The notes under the pieces are model-generated. The model did no database searches and was not told the origin of the DNA. It worked only from the letters and a program-made list of their open reading frames with translations. A stretch of DNA of 64,000 bases. Origin: Streptomyces griseocarneus (GTDB taxonomy: Bacteria; Actinomycetota; Actinomycetes; Streptomycetales; Streptomycetaceae). Positions 34,531 to 42,467 of this stretch are shown in pieces. The stretch is from assembly GCA_003674045.1 (NCBI GenBank), contig PENC01000030.1, positions 37,129 to 101,128 on the forward strand, read 5' to 3'. The first letter of the stretch is position 1; each line of letters opens with the position of its first letter. The translations under genes and the position numbers were made by a program.

Positions 34531-35674
34531 AGCTGTCCACCGCCTCGCGGAGCCGGGTCACGGAGGCGAGGAACTCCTCGGGATCGCGGGCCAGCGCCAC
34601 GCGGACGTAGGACTCGCCGCGCTCGGGCTCGTTCCAGAAGAAGTAGGTGCCGGGCAGCACATAGACCTCCTGGCCGGACAGGTGGCGCTGGAGCTCGGTG
34701 GCCTTGATCTTCTCGTCCTGGATGCGGAACCAGGCGACGCTGACGTTCACCGTGGGCTCGATGTGCTCCAGCATGCTGCCCGCGAGGGCCTTCTGGGCGG
34801 TCTCCCGGTTGCGGGTGATGACGTCGCGGACCGAGGCCATGCCGTCCTCGATGGAGTCCTCGACGTAGCGGGCGAGGAAGTTGAGGACGAAGGGCGAGAC
34901 GTCCAGCAGCACACTGGTGTGGATGTTGTAGACGTCCTCGTAGAGATCGCGGCTGCAGGTGAGCAGGGCGCACTTGGCGTCCTGGAGCGGCCAGGTCTTG
35001 CCGGTGTCCTCCAGCGCGATGTAGCGGACGCCGGAGGTGTCGAGCAGCTCGTAGAGGTCGAAGCGGCCGAAGCGCGGGTCGGCGAGGGCGAAGGCGGCGA
35101 AGCAGAGGTCGACGACGAAGAGCTTGTCGTGGTCGACGCAGAAGCGGACGACCTCTTCGAAGCCCTTGCGGCCGTGGGAGAGCAGGCTGAAGCCGGTGGG
35201 GTTGTTGGGGTCGACGAGGAAGAGCGCGTCGGTCTTCACCGTCTCGGCGAGCCGGTCGTAGATGCGGTCGGCGTCGTGCAGGGCGTCCTCGGGGACCGGG
35301 ACCGGGTGCACACCGACGTTGTGCAGCACGTCGGGGAGGTTGTCGAAACATGGTTCCACGAGGCTGACGCTGATGTCGTGTTTCTTCAGGTACATGCCCG
35401 CGACCAGGGTGGAGATGGAGGCCGCGTACGAGAGCATGGTGGAGTCGGCGCGGACGCTGTTCTGGCCGTGCAGCCGGAAGAAGACCTCCTTGAAGCGGTC
35501 CTCCAGGTCGGCCTGCCGGGTCTTCTCCGCCTCGTACCACAGGGAGGGGAGCGCGGCGACGATCTGCTGCTGGCCCGGCGACTGGTTCTGGTGCGTGTGG
35601 GCGTCGGCGAGGTTGAAACGGGTCTTGAGGGCCTCGATCTCGTGCTGGGTGAGGTCGAGAAGCTGCTCGGTCAC
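34520..35674 (-). CDS. rohP: PLP-dependent L-arginine 4-hydroxylase/oxidase (RohP)
   Basis: 384 residues from GTG 35674, six bases after AAGGAG. The frame stays open upstream but this start gives TEQLLDLTQHEIEALKTRFN, which I recognise from RohP of S. cattleya. The fold is type-I aminotransferase-like with PNNPTGFSLL near residue 156, DLCFAAF near residue 189 and Schiff-base Lys226 in LEDTGKTWP. The enzyme uses PLP and O2, without metal or flavin, to turn L-arginine into 4-hydroxy-2-ketoarginine, the first step to azomycin. It is the first gene of the minus-strand operon rohPQRST. Confidence 0.93.
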   Translation of the reverse strand: MTEQLLDLTQHEIEALKTRFNLADAHTHQNQSPGQQQIVAALPSLWYEAEKTRQADLEDRFKEVFFRLHGQNSVRADSTMLSYAASISTLVAGMYLKKHDISVSLVEPCFDNLPDVLHNVGVHPVPVPEDALHDADRIYDRLAETVKTDALFLVDPNNPTGFSLLSHGRKGFEEVVRFCVDHDKLFVVDLCFAAFALADPRFGRFDLYELLDTSGVRYIALEDTGKTWPLQDAKCALLTCSRDLYEDVYNIHTSVLLDVSPFVLNFLARYVEDSIEDGMASVRDVITRNRETAQKALAGSMLEHIEPTVNVSVAWFRIQDEKIKATELQRHLSGQEVYVLPGTYFFWNEPERGESYVRVALARDPEEFLASVTRLREAVDSYGA

Positions 35675-35955
35675 GAATTCTCCTTCGCGGGCTGCGGGCG
35701 CGTCTGGGTGATGTGACGGACAGGGCGGCAGGGGGCGATGCCCCCGCACGGAAGCCATGGGAAAGCCGGCAGAAGCCGACGGAAGCCGATGAGCCGACGA
35801 GAACGGAACCAGAGGTTCTTGGCAGGGACGCCGTGCTGAGACGTCGCACTGTATGGACGGGCCTGCGGCCCGCGTGATGACACCGGACTCATACGTTCCG
35901 GGACGGGAGCCCATCGGGCGAAGTGGCGTGAAGCAGCCGCGATTTGACCCCCGTG

Positions 35956-35967
35956 TAACGTACGTTA
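35956..35967. promoter_or_regulatory. Palindrome TAACGTACGTTA
   Basis: A perfect 12-bp palindrome 50 bp upstream of gntR and 280 bp upstream of rohP, only 2 bp from the GntR-type operator. The AAC-GTT symmetry resembles TetR-family sites. It does not recur upstream of aceE. Role inferred. Confidence 0.5.
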
Positions 35968-35969
35968 AC

Positions 35970-35989
35970 CGATGATCGATCATCGCTCA
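35970..35989. promoter_or_regulatory. Operator copy 1, candidate GntR site
   Basis: CGATGATCGATCATCG (35970-35985) is a perfect 16-bp palindrome, continuing into CTCA. The 18-bp core ATGATCGATCATCGCTCA recurs with one change at 37444 before aceE. It lies 27 bp upstream of the chosen gntR start, where autoregulation would be expected. Confidence 0.65.
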
Positions 35990-36016
35990 AGCTTTGTCCG
36001 GGAGAAGCAACGTCTT

Positions 36017-36685
36017 ATGACCGCAGAGTCAGCAAAACGCTCCGATCCCAACTCCCGCTTGGCTCGGACCCCACTCGGCGACCAGGTGCGCCGCATCCTC
36101 GTCGACCGCCTTCTCAAGGGGTACTGGAAGCCGGGCGACCGGATCGTCGAACGCCGCGTGGCCATGGAACTGGGAGTGAGTCAGGCACCCGTACGGGAAG
36201 CACTGCGGGACCTCCAGAGATTGCAGCTGGTCGAATTATCGCCGAACAAGGGCACGTGGGTCCGCGAGCTGACGCCCCGTCGGCTGACCCAGGTCTATCC
36301 CGTCCGCGGCGCCCTGGAACGGCTGGCGGCCGAACTCGCCCCGGACCGGCTGGTGGACCACGTCGACGTGCTGGAGGGGCACACCGAGCGGATGCACGCC
36401 GCGGCGGAGGAGGGTGACGTCGACGAGCAGGTGCGCCACGGCGTCGCCTTCCACCGGGAGATAGTCGAAGCCGCCGGCAATTCCGTACTGTTGCCCAACT
36501 GGGAGTCGCTGACCATCGAGTTGTGGACGCGGCTCTCCCTCACCCGGCTGCGCACCGAGCTGCACGACAACGCCTCGGACCACGAGCCGCTCGTCGAGGC
36601 GTTCCGCCGCCGCGACCCGGACGCCGGCCGCATGCTGCAACTGCACATCCTGGGCTACGCCCCCGAACCGATCGGAGCGCCATGA
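36017..36685 (+). CDS. GntR family (FCD-type) transcriptional regulator with a TTA codon
   Basis: 222 residues from ATG 36017, with GGAGAAG upstream; an in-frame ATG at 35972 lies inside the operator. The winged HTH (about 18-85) includes KPGDRIVERRVAMELGVSQA and PVREALRDLQRLQLVE. The C-terminal FCD ligand domain (about 90-215) has VYPVRGALERLAAELA and the metal-site-like FHREIVEAAGNSVL. Leu74 is encoded by TTA (36236-36238), so translation needs the bldA tRNA. The gene overlaps the downstream DsbA-fold gene as ATGA. Two matching operators point to control of itself, perhaps rohP, and aceE. Confidence 0.87.
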   Translation: MTAESAKRSDPNSRLARTPLGDQVRRILVDRLLKGYWKPGDRIVERRVAMELGVSQAPVREALRDLQRLQLVELSPNKGTWVRELTPRRLTQVYPVRGALERLAAELAPDRLVDHVDVLEGHTERMHAAAEEGDVDEQVRHGVAFHREIVEAAGNSVLLPNWESLTIELWTRLSLTRLRTELHDNASDHEPLVEAFRRRDPDAGRMLQLHILGYAPEPIGAP

Positions 36686-37404
36686 CCACCACGCCTTCCC
36701 CGTCGTCCCCGACCACGCCCCGCCCCCAGGACGAGACCCGTCCGGGCGTCATCACCGTCTTCTCCGACATCTGGTGCTCGTTCGCGCACGTGGCGATGCA
36801 CCGGCTGCACACCACCCGCGAGCGCCTGGGCCTCACGGACCGGGTCCGGCTGGATCACCGCGCCTTCCCGCTGGAGATGTTCAACAACGGCCCGAGCCCC
36901 CGGCCCGGCACGGACTCCGAGGTGGGCGGCGTGGCCCACATCGAGCCGGACGCGGGGTGGCAGCTGTGGCGCGCGCCCGACTGGAAGTTCCCCTCCACGT
37001 CACTGCCCGCCCTGGAGGCCGTGCAGCTCGCGAAGGAGCAGGGCCTGGAGGTCTCCGAGCGGCTGGACCTCGCGCTGCGGCGCGCGTTCTGGGCCGAGAG
37101 CCGGTCGATCGGCGCGTACGCCGTCGTCCTGGCGGTCGCCGAGGAGACGGAAGGGGTCGACCCGGCACCCATCGCCGAGGGCCTCGCGGAAGGCCGGGCC
37201 CGCGCGCTCGTCGCCCGCGACTTCCGCGTCGCGAAGGAGCACGGCGTCATATGCAGCCCGCACTTCTACCTCGCGGATGGATCAGATCACGCCAATCCCG
37301 GAGTCTCCGCGCGCTGGCACGGCGACTACGGCACGGGCTTTCCCGAGGTAACGGCCAACGACCCGGGCGTTTACGAGGCCATCCTGAACCGCGCGGCGAA
37401 CTGA
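36682..37404 (+). CDS. DsbA-fold protein (FrnE/2-hydroxychromene isomerase type) lacking CxxC
   Basis: 240 residues from ATG 36682, overlapping gntR by 4 bp. The N-terminal 20 residues are Pro/Thr-rich. The thioredoxin-like core starts VITVFSDIWCSFAHVAMHRL, where the usual CPWC redox centre is replaced by CSFA, leaving a single Cys. The helical insertion and the ending VICSPHFYLADG, HGDYGTGFP match the DsbA/FrnE group. Without the second cysteine it is unlikely to be a dithiol oxidoreductase and may use a thiol cofactor or have another role. Its coupling to gntR suggests a shared pathway. Confidence 0.8.
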   Translation: MTTTPSPSSPTTPRPQDETRPGVITVFSDIWCSFAHVAMHRLHTTRERLGLTDRVRLDHRAFPLEMFNNGPSPRPGTDSEVGGVAHIEPDAGWQLWRAPDWKFPSTSLPALEAVQLAKEQGLEVSERLDLALRRAFWAESRSIGAYAVVLAVAEETEGVDPAPIAEGLAEGRARALVARDFRVAKEHGVICSPHFYLADGSDHANPGVSARWHGDYGTGFPEVTANDPGVYEAILNRAAN

Positions 37405-37443
37405 CCCGCAGGTCAGGAGGGACCGTTCGGCATGCGGGGAAAA

Positions 37444-37461
37444 ATGATCGATCATCGTTCA
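37444..37461. promoter_or_regulatory. Operator copy 2 upstream of the aceE promoter
   Basis: ATGATCGATCATCGTTCA matches operator copy 1 at 17 of 18 positions. The first 12 bases are a perfect palindrome. It ends 17 bp before the predicted -35 box of aceE and 39 bp after the DsbA-fold gene stop. Confidence 0.65.
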
Positions 37462-37478
37462 TTACCGGTCGGTAGATG

Positions 37479-37508
37479 TTGACTACAGCAACTTACCGCT
37501 CCTAGCGT
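37479..37508 (+). promoter_or_regulatory. Predicted aceE promoter
   Basis: TTGACT (37479-37484) and TAGCGT (37503-37508) with an 18-bp spacer fit the Streptomyces housekeeping consensus. The resulting leader to the aceE GTG would be about 165 nt. Confidence 0.6.
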
Positions 37509-37682
37509 TGACGGACGGAAACGTGGTTCCGCCACACGGAATCAGCAGTTCTACGGGGGCGAGCCCGCTGCCCCCGGCGGCCGGTCCACCCGCATGCCTG
37601 GTCGCGCGTCTCCACCGCCGGGGCACCGCAGCGCCATCACGGTGTCCCGGCCCCCACCCGGGATTGTGAAAGAGGATCACCC

Positions 37683-40346
37683 GTGTCCCAGCTCGACCAA
37701 CTGCCCGACAAGGACCCGTCCGAGGTCGCCGAGTGGCTGGAGTCCCTGGACTCCGCCGTCCGGTTCGGGGGCGCCAACCGGACGGCCTACCTGCTGCGCC
37801 GTCTGGCCGAACACGCCGAGCGGTCCGGAATCGGTCTCCCTCCACTGCTGGAGACCCCCTACCTCAACACCATCCCCACCTCCGAGGAGCCCGCCTACCC
37901 GGGTGACGAGGAGATGGAGGCCCGGATCACCGCCTGGAACCGGTGGAACGCCGCCGCCATGGTCACCCGCGGCAACCAGCGCGCGAACCTCGGCGGGCAC
38001 ATGGCCACCTTCGCCTCCGCCGCCTGGCTCTACGAGACGGGCTTCCAGCACTTCTTCCGGGGCAAGGAGGCCGACGGCTCGGGCGACCAGCTCTATGTCC
38101 AGGGCCACGCCTCCCCCGGTATCTACGCGCGTGCCTTCCTGGAGGGCCGGCTGACCGAGGGCCAGCTGGACCGCTTCCGGCAGGAGGCCGGCGGGGACGG
38201 CCTGCCGTCCTACCCGCACCCGCGCCGACTGCCCTGGCTGTGGGAGTTCCCGACGGTCTCCATGGGCCTCGGCCCGCTCTCCGCCATCTACCAGGCGCGC
38301 TTCAACCGCTACCTGACGCACCGCGGCATCAAGGACACCTCGCAGTCGCACGTGTGGGCCTTCCTCGGCGACGGCGAGATGGACGAGCCCGAGTCGACCG
38401 CCGCCCTCGCCCTCGCGGGCCGGGAGAAGCTCGACAACCTCACCTTCGTCATCAACTGCAACCTGCAGCGCCTCGACGGCCCGGTCCGCCCCAACTTCAA
38501 GATCGTGCAGGAGCTGGAGGCCCAGTTCCGCGCCGCGGGCTGGAACGTCGTCAAGTCCCTGTGGGGCGACGCCTGGGACCCGCTGTTCGCCCAGGACACC
38601 GACGGCTCGTTGGTGAACCGGCTGCACACGGTGCCGGACGCCCAGTTCCAGACGTACGCCACCCGCGAGGCGGCCTATCTGCGCGAGCACTTCTTCGGCG
38701 CCGGGGGCCCCTCCTCCACGCTGCACGCGATCGGCGCGGGCCTGAGCGACGCGCAGCTCCTGGAGCTCTTCCGGACCTCCCGCGCGGGCCACGAGCCGCG
38801 CAAGGTGTACGCCGCGTACCGGGCCGCCCTCGCGCACAAGGGCGCGCCGACCGTGATCCTCGTGCAGACCGTCAAGGGCTACACGCTCGGCCCCGGCTTC
38901 GAGTCGCGCAACGCCAACCACCAGATGAAGAAGCTCACGGGAAAGGAGTTCCGGGCCATGCGCGACCTGCTCGAACTCCCCATCCCCGACAGCGCGCTGA
39001 CCGGCGAGATGGTGCCCTACGCCCATCCCGGCGAGAACTCCCCCGAGGTGCGGTACCTGCGCGAGCGCCGCGCCGCGCTCGGCGGCCCGGCCCCGGCCCG
39101 CAAGGTCGTCGCCAAGCCGCTGCCGCTGCCCTCCGCCAAGCCCTTCGAGGCCCTGCACAAGGGCTCGGGCCGCCAGGAGATCGCCACCACCATGGCCTTC
39201 GTCCGGCTCGTCAAGGACCTGATGCGGGAGAAGGAGACCGGCGCGCGCTGGGTGCCGGTGGTCCCCGACGAGGCCCGCACCTTCGGCATGGAGTCGCTCT
39301 TCCCCTCCGCGGGGCTGTACTCGCCGGTCGGCCAGACCTACGACCCGGTCGACCGCGACCAGCTGATGTACTACAAGGAAGCGAAGGACGGCCAGATCCT
39401 CAACGAGGGGATCACCGAGGCGGGTTCCCTGGCCGACTTCACGGCGGCCGCCACCGCGTACGCCACGCACGGCGAGCCCATGATCCCGTTCTACATCTTC
39501 TACTCGATGTTCGGGTGGCAGCGGACGGCCGATCAGTTCTGGGCGCTGGGCGACCAGTTGGGCCGCGGCTTCGTGATCGGCGCCACCGCCGGCCGTACGA
39601 CCATGACGGGCGAGGGCCTCCAGCACGCCGACGGGCACTCCCACCTGATCGCGTCCACCAACCCGGCGGCGGTCTCCTACGACCCGGCGTTCGCCTACGA
39701 GATCGCGGTCATCGTCCGCGAGGGCCTGCGGCGGATGTACGGCCCGGACGCCGAGGACGTCTTCTACTACCTCACGGTCTACAACGAGACCAAGGTCCAG
39801 CCGCCCATGCCTCAGGGCGTGGAGGAGGGCATCCTCAAGGGCCTCTACCGCTTCAAGGAGGCGGCCGAGGCCCCCGCCGAGGCCCCGCGCATGCAGCTGC
39901 TGGCCTCCGGCACGGCCGTCCACTGGGCGCTGGACGCACAGCGCCTGCTGGCCGAGGACTGGGGCGTGGCCGCCGACGTGTGGTCCGCGCCCTCCTGGAC
40001 CGAGCTGCGCCGCGACGCCCTGTCCTGTGACGCGGCGCAGCTCAAGGGCGAGGACCGGGTCCCGTACGTCACCCAGGCACTGCACGGCGCGCCGGGCCCG
40101 GTCCTCGCCGTCAGCGACTGGATGCGGACGGTCCCCGACCAGATCGCCCCCTGGGTCGAGCAGGACTGGACCTCCATCGGCACGGACGGCTTCGGCCTCT
40201 CCGACACGCGGGATGCCGCGCGACGCCACTTCGGCGTGGACCCGCAGTCGGTGACCGTGGCGGCGCTCGCGGCGCTCGCGCGCCGGGGCGAGGTCAAGGC
40301 GGAGACGGTACGGGAGGCGGCGCGGCGGTACGGTCTGGAGGGGTGA
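37683..40346 (+). CDS. aceE: Pyruvate dehydrogenase E1 component, homodimeric type
   Basis: 887 residues from GTG 37683. It decarboxylates pyruvate with thiamine diphosphate and transfers the acetyl group to E2 lipoyl domains in the cytoplasmic PDH complex. The ThDP motif GDGEMDEPES with NCNLQRLDGPV lies near residues 231-273, and HGEPMIPFYIFYSMFGWQR with HADGHSHLIA marks the second half. Length matches the bacterial homodimeric E1 family. An operator shared with the gntR control region lies upstream. RohR releases pyruvate, so proximity to roh may be more than chance, but aceE is also a normal chromosomal gene. It is convergent with a PucR gene. Confidence 0.95.
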   Translation: MSQLDQLPDKDPSEVAEWLESLDSAVRFGGANRTAYLLRRLAEHAERSGIGLPPLLETPYLNTIPTSEEPAYPGDEEMEARITAWNRWNAAAMVTRGNQRANLGGHMATFASAAWLYETGFQHFFRGKEADGSGDQLYVQGHASPGIYARAFLEGRLTEGQLDRFRQEAGGDGLPSYPHPRRLPWLWEFPTVSMGLGPLSAIYQARFNRYLTHRGIKDTSQSHVWAFLGDGEMDEPESTAALALAGREKLDNLTFVINCNLQRLDGPVRPNFKIVQELEAQFRAAGWNVVKSLWGDAWDPLFAQDTDGSLVNRLHTVPDAQFQTYATREAAYLREHFFGAGGPSSTLHAIGAGLSDAQLLELFRTSRAGHEPRKVYAAYRAALAHKGAPTVILVQTVKGYTLGPGFESRNANHQMKKLTGKEFRAMRDLLELPIPDSALTGEMVPYAHPGENSPEVRYLRERRAALGGPAPARKVVAKPLPLPSAKPFEALHKGSGRQEIATTMAFVRLVKDLMREKETGARWVPVVPDEARTFGMESLFPSAGLYSPVGQTYDPVDRDQLMYYKEAKDGQILNEGITEAGSLADFTAAATAYATHGEPMIPFYIFYSMFGWQRTADQFWALGDQLGRGFVIGATAGRTTMTGEGLQHADGHSHLIASTNPAAVSYDPAFAYEIAVIVREGLRRMYGPDAEDVFYYLTVYNETKVQPPMPQGVEEGILKGLYRFKEAAEAPAEAPRMQLLASGTAVHWALDAQRLLAEDWGVAADVWSAPSWTELRRDALSCDAAQLKGEDRVPYVTQALHGAPGPVLAVSDWMRTVPDQIAPWVEQDWTSIGTDGFGLSDTRDAARRHFGVDPQSVTVAALAALARRGEVKAETVREAARRYGLEG

Positions 40347-40400
40347 CCGGTTTGCGCCCACCGGCCTGCGACTTACGCTGTGTGCGCGGCTGCGGGCCGG

Positions 40401-40434
40401 TGGGGGCTTGTCGCGCAGTTCCCCGCGCCCCTGA
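40401..40434. repeat. Copy of the dispersed GC-rich Streptomyces intergenic repeat
   Basis: The sequence cttgtcgcgcagttccccgc flanked by GGGGG and GCCCCTGA is one I know to recur many times between Streptomyces genes. GGGGC (40403-40407) pairs with GCCCC (40427-40431). It sits between convergent aceE and the PucR gene and may act as a terminator. Confidence 0.65.
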
Positions 40435-40470
40435 CGGGGTGCGCCATACCTGTCACCTTCCCCGGTACGG

Positions 40471-41568
40471 TCACAACTCCCGTGACGGCCAGTCGAGGAG
40501 GCGGGCGCCTATGACCGCCGTCTGCAGCGTGTAACGGTGCATCGGCTCCGCCGGATCCGCCCCCGTCAGACGATGGATCCGCTCCAGCCGATACGTCAGA
40601 GCCCGCACGCTCAGCGAGAGCCGGCGCGCCGCCTCCGCCGCCACGCACCCGGCGTCGAAGTACGCGGCGAGCGTCTCCAGCAACGGCACCGCTCCCCCGC
40701 GGGCCTCCCGCAGGGGTCCCAGCGTCGACCGCACCAGGTCGGCCATCGCCTGCCGGTCCCGGGTGAGGACGGGAAAGACGAGCAGGTCGGCGGCGTGCAG
40801 CACAGGGCTGTCGAGAGCCATGCGCTCGGCGAGGTCCAGGGCGCCGAGTGCCTCCTCGTAGGAGTGGACGACGCCACCGGCACCCGGGTGCGGGCGGCCG
40901 ACGGCGACCCGCCCGCCGTCGGTGGCCGCGTACGCCTGCTTGCCGAAGAACCGCAGGACGTCGTCCTGGTCCCCGGGCGCGACGCACACGAGCCTGCCGT
41001 CCTTGGTGGTGAGCAGGATGTGCCGTTCCCCGAAGCGGGCGTTGAGGACGCCCTCCACCCGGCGCACGACCGGGTGGGCGTCGTCGTACGGCTCGGGTCC
41101 CGCGGCGACGGCCACCGCGTGGGCGCGGGCGAGCCGCAGCCCGAAGCGCTCGGCACGCTCGGAGAGCCGTCCCAGGTCGCTGCGGCCGTAGAGGAGGTCG
41201 TCGATGAACTCGCGGCGGGCGGCCTCCTCCTTGCGGACGGCCAGTTTCTGCGCCCGCTCGTAGCCCTCCGCGAACGCGTCGATGGCCTGCTCGGCCGCGG
41301 TGAGGACGGCGGTGGCGGTGGCGCGGACGCCTGCCGCCCCGCTCTCCGGGCCCGGGGCCGCGGGCAGCCGGGTCCACAGGGTGCGGGTCGCGGAGAGGTG
41401 GTCGACTATCAGGCCGCGCAGCCCCTGGCCGTTCTCGGCGGCGCGCTCGCCGAGCAGGCGGCGCGACTCCAGTTCGTCGCGGCGCAGCCGCCTGCCGGTG
41501 GCGGAGGCCTCGGTCAGGATGTCGGCGTACCCCTCCAGATAGTCATCGGGTATCTCCCGGTGCCCCAC
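40471..41568 (-). CDS. PucR/CdaR-type transcriptional regulator
   Basis: 365 residues from GTG or ATG at 41568 (MGHREIPDDYLEGYADIL). An N-terminal helical region (RsbT-like, about 1-140) is followed by a GGDEF-like CdaR middle domain with AVGRPHPGAGGVVHSYEEAL, and a C-terminal HTH (about 300-365) with LLETLAAYFDAGCVAAEAAR and SVRALTYRLERIHRLTG. This family responds to small metabolites. It is convergent with aceE. Its target is not evident from position; a role in carbon metabolism is only a guess. Confidence 0.85.
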   Translation of the reverse strand: MGHREIPDDYLEGYADILTEASATGRRLRRDELESRRLLGERAAENGQGLRGLIVDHLSATRTLWTRLPAAPGPESGAAGVRATATAVLTAAEQAIDAFAEGYERAQKLAVRKEEAARREFIDDLLYGRSDLGRLSERAERFGLRLARAHAVAVAAGPEPYDDAHPVVRRVEGVLNARFGERHILLTTKDGRLVCVAPGDQDDVLRFFGKQAYAATDGGRVAVGRPHPGAGGVVHSYEEALGALDLAERMALDSPVLHAADLLVFPVLTRDRQAMADLVRSTLGPLREARGGAVPLLETLAAYFDAGCVAAEAARRLSLSVRALTYRLERIHRLTGADPAEPMHRYTLQTAVIGARLLDWPSREL

Positions 41569-41644
41569 GCGCGCTCCCCGCTCCTTGACGCGCCCCTGAC
41601 GAGTTCTTGACGCGCGGCCTCAAGGGTGCCAGATACCGGCGAGG

Positions 41645-42301
41645 TCAGCTGCCCGGGCACCGCTTCCAGACGAGCCGGTGGACGGTGTCGGCTCCGTCGA
41701 ACGGGTCCCCCAGGGTGAGGGAGCCGACGGCCATGGCCGGGTCCGCGGTGCCGGGGTCCACCTGGAGCGAGGTGTTGATGTTGAGGTTCCGCGGCCCGCC
41801 GCACGGGGCGTAGAGCAGGTCGGCGGGGTCGCTGTTCCCGGACAGCTGCCATCCGTCGTTGTAGGGCCCAACGATGCGCATGCTCCGGGTGACCGTGGCG
41901 GACCCGCCCTGGAAGTAGGTGTCGCTCCGCACCGTGCCCGTGACGCCCTTCGCCAGGTTCGCGCTGCCGTCGAGGTCGGCACCGGCCACGGCGTAGGTGT
42001 AGCCCTGAGGCACCTGAACGGCCAGGTTGACCTGGCAGTTCTTCCGGCGGTCGGTGGGCTGGGCACCGCCGCCGAGCCGGACGGTGAAGCTCCCGGAGGA
42101 GAGGGTGAAGGCGGTGTTGTCCCCCGACAGCGCCACGCGCGCCACTCCCTGGGCGCAGCCCGATCCGTTGACGGTCGCAATGTCGATGGTGACGCTGCCC
42201 GGCGGGGGCGGTGCGCCGTCCGCCGCCGTGTATGCCGTGGACGGCGACACCCCGGCCACGAGTGCCGCGGCCGCGGCGGCGATCGTCAGCGACCCGGACA
42301 T
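41645..42301 (-). CDS. Secreted DUF4360-type protein
   Basis: 218 residues from ATG 42301, preceded by GGGAGGGAGC; upstream in-frame starts would spoil the signal peptide. The signal peptide is SGSLTIAAAAAALVAGVSPS with cleavage expected near STAYTA. The mature part begins PPPPGSVTIDIATVNGSGCA, then ALSGDNTAFTLSSGSFTV and a C-terminal CPGS, matching the secreted DUF4360 family. Four cysteines suggest two disulphides. It is extracellular with unknown function. The gene ends 76 bp before the PucR gene on the same strand. Confidence 0.82.
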   Translation of the reverse strand: MSGSLTIAAAAAALVAGVSPSTAYTAADGAPPPPGSVTIDIATVNGSGCAQGVARVALSGDNTAFTLSSGSFTVRLGGGAQPTDRRKNCQVNLAVQVPQGYTYAVAGADLDGSANLAKGVTGTVRSDTYFQGGSATVTRSMRIVGPYNDGWQLSGNSDPADLLYAPCGGPRNLNINTSLQVDPGTADPAMAVGSLTLGDPFDGADTVHRLVWKRCPGS

Positions 42302-42467
42302 GATGCTCCCTCCCGCCGCCGCGCGAGTGCGTCGGCCAGGCCCATCCCACCACCACCGGGAGGTCATGTACAGGTCAGCGCACAGGGCTCTTTCCCGGGG
42401 CGGCTGAGTACGCCGACTGAGTACGAGCGCTCAGGCCCGGACCGGCCCCGCGGGTGAGGGTGGGAGC

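Larger units (their letters stand above)
35675..36016. other. Divergent rohP-gntR control region
   Basis: This 342-bp gap contains the two palindromes listed separately, a TTGACC box at 35944-35949, and an imperfect repeat of gaagccga at about 35763-35800. I could not fix the transcription start of either gene. Base composition becomes more AT-rich from 35940 onward. Confidence 0.5.

Noticed and set aside
37677..40361. Nearly 900-codon frame opposite aceE
   Set aside because: aceE has intact ThDP motifs on the plus strand; the antisense frame is a by-product of GC3 bias.
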